From an uncultured Eubacteriales bacterium (GTDB lineage: Bacteria; Bacillota; Clostridia; Oscillospirales; Acutalibacteraceae): a DNA stretch of 64,000 nt. Positions 60,779-64,000 of this stretch are shown piece after piece. The notes below the pieces were generated by a model that was given only the letters and a program-made list of their open reading frames with translations, did not search any database and had not been told where the DNA came from. A program made the position numbers and the translations under genes. The stretch covers positions 124,001 through 188,000 of the forward strand of contig UQEU01000001.1 of the NCBI GenBank assembly GCA_900540085.1, given 5' to 3'. The stretch's first letter is position 1; every line of letters begins with the position of its first letter.

Positions 60779-61588
60779 ATGGGAATGGAAGTTGTTGCCC
60801 AACGAGTATTCGACCCACTGTATATGTGGCTTGACATCGGATTTCTTGTAGTTTTCGCAGGTCTTTTACTTTACAAAAAGAAGTATGCAACAGTTATTGT
60901 AGGATTGTTGGCAGGTGTTCTTTACCAAATTGTAGATTATGGAATTTTTCACCTGCTGACCCACTCAAGAAGTATCTCGGAAGGATACAGTCTGTTTTGG
61001 GTACTGCTGTGGATGTCAATGAGTTACGGCTTTACCAATTTCGTTTGGATATGGCTGTGGATTTCAAAAGACAAACATCTTTTTGAATGGACAACACTGA
61101 TTTTAGGTTGGTGGCTTTGTTGTCCCCTTATTACAAAAACATTTGGTACGGGAGAAAATCTAATCACCATCCAAAGAACAACAGGTGCATATCACGGATA
61201 TATGGCAATCATTCTTTTTGTCGGATATTTAGGAATTATAATTTGGAACATATCTCATAAAAAGAGAAAAGAACAAATAAATATGCCGTGGTTACTCGCA
61301 ATCGGTATTCTTGTACAATTCGGTTGGGAAGCAGGTCTTTTCCTTGGCGGAATACGAAGTGCAGCACTTGGTTCGGCAGTTGAAAAACTCGCTCCTATGA
61401 TTATCAATTCACTTCTTGAAACAAATCTCGGAATGCCTTACATCTTCCTCATTTTCATTGCAGTTTCAATGAAATACACGGAAGACCTAAAAAAAAGAAA
61501 GCATCCACTCTCCTTTGTTGACAGAATTATTGAAAATAACAACGAAAAAGTCAAAAGTGAACAATTCTCCGAATATCTCGGCGAGTAA
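60779..61588 (+). CDS. Polytopic membrane protein, unknown function
   Basis: A 269-residue protein with about seven hydrophobic segments and many tryptophans (MWLDIGF, FVWIWLWISKD, LILGWWLCCPL, VQFGWEAGLFLGGIR). I do not recognise the family. Conserved-looking His/Asp/Glu within membrane segments (e.g. QIVDYGIFHLL, GAYHGYMAI, FGWEAGL) suggest ion or small-molecule handling. The C-terminus is a charged cytoplasmic tail. Own promoter; separated from trxB by 113 bp. Confidence 0.7.
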   Translation: MGMEVVAQRVFDPLYMWLDIGFLVVFAGLLLYKKKYATVIVGLLAGVLYQIVDYGIFHLLTHSRSISEGYSLFWVLLWMSMSYGFTNFVWIWLWISKDKHLFEWTTLILGWWLCCPLITKTFGTGENLITIQRTTGAYHGYMAIILFVGYLGIIIWNISHKKRKEQINMPWLLAIGILVQFGWEAGLFLGGIRSAALGSAVEKLAPMIINSLLETNLGMPYIFLIFIAVSMKYTEDLKKRKHPLSFVDRIIENNNEKVKSEQFSEYLGE

Positions 61589-61700
61589 TTTTATTCTAAA
61601 AAATATTATTTCACAGTGTTTGAAGCACAAAAAGTACCGTAAACAAACACACAAACAAATTCACTAAAAACGGCAAAATAATTTACAATTTATATCAAAC

Positions 61701-61745
61701 AAAAAGACTGTATTTTCCAAATGGAGAATGCAGTCCTTTTTTATC
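61701..61745. terminator. Bidirectional terminator
   Basis: Arms AAAAAGACTGTATTTTCC and GGAGAATGCAGTCCTTTTTT, nearly complementary, loop AAAT. Ends the membrane protein gene and the mgl operon. Confidence 0.75.
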
Positions 61746-61769
61746 ATTTCGTTTTTAAATTTAAAACAA

Positions 61770-62198
61770 TCAGTCCGATTTATCGACAGTCTGTGTTTTT
61801 TCCTGCCAACCTGCGTACAATGTAAAACTTTGAGTTACAGTGTCTTTTTCAATATCCCAACTCTGTGTACAAGCACGGTCAATATACCAACCATTAAACT
61901 CATAGCCCTCCTTAACAGGTTGTTCGGGAACAGGCACTGTTTCGCCGTGCATCACTTTACAACTATCAACATACGAACCACCGTCTGTGTCAAATTTAAC
62001 GGTGAAACCGTTGTTTTGCACAAGAATGAACATAGTCAAAAGCAGTGCGACTGCACCTACTGCAACAAGTATATTTGCAGTTTTTACAGACATTTTAATG
62101 TTTCTGTACAGTCCGCCCGGCTTTCTTGTAGTGGGCATTTGCGGCATTGCAGAATTTTCATCATCAGGGGGGGTAATGTTTTTATTATCATCAGCCAA
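61770..62198 (-). CDS. Small membrane-anchored InlB B-repeat protein
   Basis: A 142-residue protein. A Pro/Asp-rich N-terminal segment, one membrane span (about residues 42-60 of this reading, ILVAVGAVALLLTMFILV) and a single InlB/Listeria-Bacteroides repeat outside ('VKFDTDGGSYVDSCKV', 'KEGYEFNGWYIDRACTQ', 'FTLYAGWQ'). Function unknown. I chose the TTG at 62198 because AAGAGGTG lies about 6 bp upstream; a TTG at 62219 has no ribosome site. A C7 run in the coding strand (62167-62173) is near the 5' end. It follows mglC by about 35 bp. Confidence 0.7.
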   Translation of the reverse strand: MADDNKNITPPDDENSAMPQMPTTRKPGGLYRNIKMSVKTANILVAVGAVALLLTMFILVQNNGFTVKFDTDGGSYVDSCKVMHGETVPVPEQPVKEGYEFNGWYIDRACTQSWDIEKDTVTQSFTLYAGWQEKTQTVDKSD

Positions 62199-62234
62199 CG
62201 GTTTCACCTCTTTTGTCAATTTGTAATTGTTATA

Positions 62235-63320
62235 TTATTTACGAGCAAGGTATTTACGCATATCTATTGCACAAGCAACAAGAATGATAAGACCTTTAAT
62301 GATATAAAGCATATTTGCGTCAACTGAAAGGAAGTTAAGACCTACAAATATGATTTGAAGGAGTAATACGCCGATTACGATACCGCTGATTTTACCTGTA
62401 CCGCCGACAAATGATACACCGCCGATAACGCAAGCTGCGATAGCGTCACACTCGTAGTTAAGACCTGTATTTGCCGAACAAGAAGCAATACGAGCGCCTT
62501 CAATAAAGCCTGTAATACCGTACATTGCACCTGCAAGTACAAATACTAAAACAATTGTCCAAAATACATTTACACCTGAAACATTTGCAGATTCTTCGTT
62601 TGAACCTACTGCAAACATATTTTTACCAAACTTTGTTTTGTTCCAGATAACCCACATAATACCTGTAAGGATTACTGAATAAAGAACATACTTAGGAACA
62701 GCTACACCGCCGATTGTGAACAATGTGCCTCTTACTGCTTCTGTGTATGAAGGGTCAAGACCTGAAAGAGTCTGTCCGTTATTTGTACCAATCATAAGGT
62801 ACATAAGAACTGCACCGAAAACGATTAACTGTGTTGAGAGTGTAACAATGAAAGGATGGAGTTTAAACTTTGCAACAAAGAAACCGTTTACAAAACCGAT
62901 TACACAACCGATTGCGATAACTAAAAGCAGAACTAACGGAAGAGGAACAACACCTAAATCCGGGAACATTTTATTTGCATAAGATGTCATCTGCAAAAGA
63001 GAAGCCGCAATACAAGCAGTAAGACCAACGCAACGACCTGCTGAAATATCTGTACCTGTAAGCACGATAGCACCGCCGATACCGAGAGCGATTGGCAATT
63101 TTGCGGCTGTGAGAGATATTATGTTTACAATTGATGACAGCGAAAGGAAAGCCGGTACCTTGATTGCGATAAACACAATAGCAATCAAAATTATAATATA
63201 CATAGCGTTATTGAACAACAAATCTGTTATTGTTCTACGCTTATCTGCCGCATTCATTTCTTTAAAAGCGGCAATTTTGCCTGATAGATTATTTTTTTGT
63301 TTTACGGTAAGCTCAGACAT
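62235..63320 (-). CDS. mglC: Galactose/methyl-galactoside-type ABC transporter permease (MglC-like)
   Basis: A 361-residue permease with about eight to ten membrane segments. 'GTDISAGRCVGLTACIAASL' and GTNNGQTLSG with the EAA-like 'FAVGSNEESANVSGVNV' resemble the MglC/RbsC family. With MglA it imports monosaccharides bound by MglB. The exact sugar (galactose, glucose or methylgalactoside) is inferred. GGAGG precedes the ATG. 20 bp after mglA. Confidence 0.88.
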   Translation of the reverse strand: MSELTVKQKNNLSGKIAAFKEMNAADKRRTITDLLFNNAMYIIILIAIVFIAIKVPAFLSLSSIVNIISLTAAKLPIALGIGGAIVLTGTDISAGRCVGLTACIAASLLQMTSYANKMFPDLGVVPLPLVLLLVIAIGCVIGFVNGFFVAKFKLHPFIVTLSTQLIVFGAVLMYLMIGTNNGQTLSGLDPSYTEAVRGTLFTIGGVAVPKYVLYSVILTGIMWVIWNKTKFGKNMFAVGSNEESANVSGVNVFWTIVLVFVLAGAMYGITGFIEGARIASCSANTGLNYECDAIAACVIGGVSFVGGTGKISGIVIGVLLLQIIFVGLNFLSVDANMLYIIKGLIILVACAIDMRKYLARK

Positions 63321-63340
63321 ATCTGTATTTCCTCCATTTC

Positions 63341-64000
63341 TTATACATATTTGGCAGCAAGTGCCATGATTTCTTCCTGAGTAGTAGTTGCCGCATCAAC
63401 TTCGCCGGCGAGTTTACCACCTGACATAACTAAAATACGGTCGCATACGCCGAGCAACTCGGGCATTTCGGAGGAAACCATAATAACAGTTTTTCCCTTA
63501 TCTGCAAGGTCAATTATTAACTGATAAATTTCATATTTAGCACCGACATCTATACCACGAGTCGGTTCATCTAACAAAAGAACAGTCGGGTCTGTCAAAA
63601 GCCAGCGTCCGAGAATTACTTTCTGTTGGTTACCGCCCGAAAGAGAACGAATTTTTGTTTCCTGATCGGGAGTTTTAATTCTCATGGCTTTAATACACCA
63701 ATCTGTGCTTTCTTTCATTTTCTTTTTACTTAAAAACGGTCCTACCTGATATTTTTTAAGGCTTGAAATAACAGCATTTTCTCTGATATTCAAAATGCTG
63801 AAAATACCTGTTGCACGCCTTTCTTCCGTAAGCAATGCAAAACCGTTTTTTATAGACTCTCTTGAGTTGCGGTTTTTGATTTCTTTGCCTTCGAGCATAA
63901 TTTTACCGCTTCGTCTTGTTGCAATTCCGAAAATATTTTCAAGCAATTCTGTTCTGCCTGAACCGTCGAGTCCTGCAACACCAATTATTTCGCCTTTTCG
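63341..64000 (-). CDS. mglA: Sugar ABC transporter ATP-binding protein (MglA-like), 3' part
   Basis: The last 219 codons of a two-domain sugar ATPase; the gene runs off the right edge. Only the second ABC domain is present: a degenerate Walker A (GLDGSGRTELL), signature SLSGGNQQKV, Walker B VLLLDEPTRGID and switch His replaced by the usual VSSEMPE. Such second domains are typical of MglA/RbsA. The frame is continuous to position 64000. Confidence 0.92.
   Translation of the reverse strand, partial: RKGEIIGVAGLDGSGRTELLENIFGIATRRSGKIMLEGKEIKNRNSRESIKNGFALLTEERRATGIFSILNIRENAVISSLKKYQVGPFLSKKKMKESTDWCIKAMRIKTPDQETKIRSLSGGNQQKVILGRWLLTDPTVLLLDEPTRGIDVGAKYEIYQLIIDLADKGKTVIMVSSEMPELLGVCDRILVMSGGKLAGEVDAATTTQEEIMALAAKYV

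Noticed and set aside
1..64000. CRISPR arrays, insertion sequences or integrases
   Set aside because: No regularly spaced repeats and no protein resembling a transposase, integrase or Cas protein was found on either strand.

Overview
The window is a 64 kb stretch of an AT-rich genome from a Gram-positive anaerobe, most likely a member of the Clostridia (Eubacteriales, Oscillospiraceae/Ruminococcaceae-like). This rests on the AT-rich composition, AGGAGG-type ribosome binding sites, sortase-type surface proteins, a Spo0H-like sigma factor, B-type dihydroorotate dehydrogenase (PyrD with PyrK), split PyrB/PyrI, an RqcH homologue, GlpP, and DUF1858, DUF1667 and DUF4364 proteins. It reads as chromosomal housekeeping sequence with a few accessory islands. 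No transposase, integrase, CRISPR array or rRNA was seen.

Layout. 0-2 kb: the start of ruvC, an iron-sulfur-flavoprotein-like reductase and a cation diffusion facilitator. 2-6.6 kb: two sortase-type surface proteins with similar upstream regions (a shared palindrome, one poly-C tract, shared 5'-UTR palindromes) and a small unknown gene. 6.6-10.6 kb: an ilvBN-leuCD branched-chain amino acid operon. 10.9-13.1 kb: ychF, a SigH-like sigma factor and a zinc-ribbon protein. 13.3-13.55 kb: two serine tRNAs. 13.7-18.1 kb: a MATE exporter, then a copper island (csoR-copA) with a recognisable CsoR operator in the promoter. 18.2-21.9 kb: glpP and a three-gene glycerol-3-phosphate oxidation operon behind an attenuator-like leader. 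22-28.4 kb: Nudix hydrolase, esterase, membrane protein, GH13 glucosidase, membrane-inserted M28 peptidase, EamA transporter. 28.7-31.1 kb: tRNA-Thr and tRNA-Asp, a CmpB-like membrane protein, and an isolated phage-type lysis cassette (coiled-coil membrane protein, holin, C39-type endolysin). 31.3-36.4 kb: argCJBDF. 36.6-41 kb: DUF1858-trmK-nif3-rqcH-ispD-ispF. 42.5-45.6 kb: pnp-mtnA-mtaD, apparently a methylthioadenosine salvage route. 45.6-56.4 kb: a ten-gene pyr operon covering all of UMP synthesis and ending in a TtcA-like tRNA thiolase. 57-61.6 kb: tex, trxA-trxB and an unknown polytopic membrane protein. 61.8-64 kb: the end of an Mgl-type sugar ABC transporter operon with a small membrane-anchored InlB-repeat protein.

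Pathway logic. carAB in the pyr operon can supply carbamoyl phosphate both to PyrB and to ArgF. The arg operon covers glutamate to citrulline with ArgJ recycling the acetyl group. ilvBN and leuCD cover only parts of valine/leucine synthesis, so ilvC, ilvD, leuA and leuB must lie elsewhere. GlpP plus the GlpO-like, FAD-oxidoreductase and DUF1667 triad forms a glycerol-3-phosphate dehydrogenase module.

The most interesting non-coding signal is a 38-43 bp palindrome found three times. It lies about 125-130 bp upstream of the -10 boxes of the two surface-protein genes and about 95 bp upstream of that of the sigma factor. In one surface-gene copy a run of ten C lies between the palindrome and the promoter. 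The most interesting accessory unit is the orphan lysis cassette with its own promoter.
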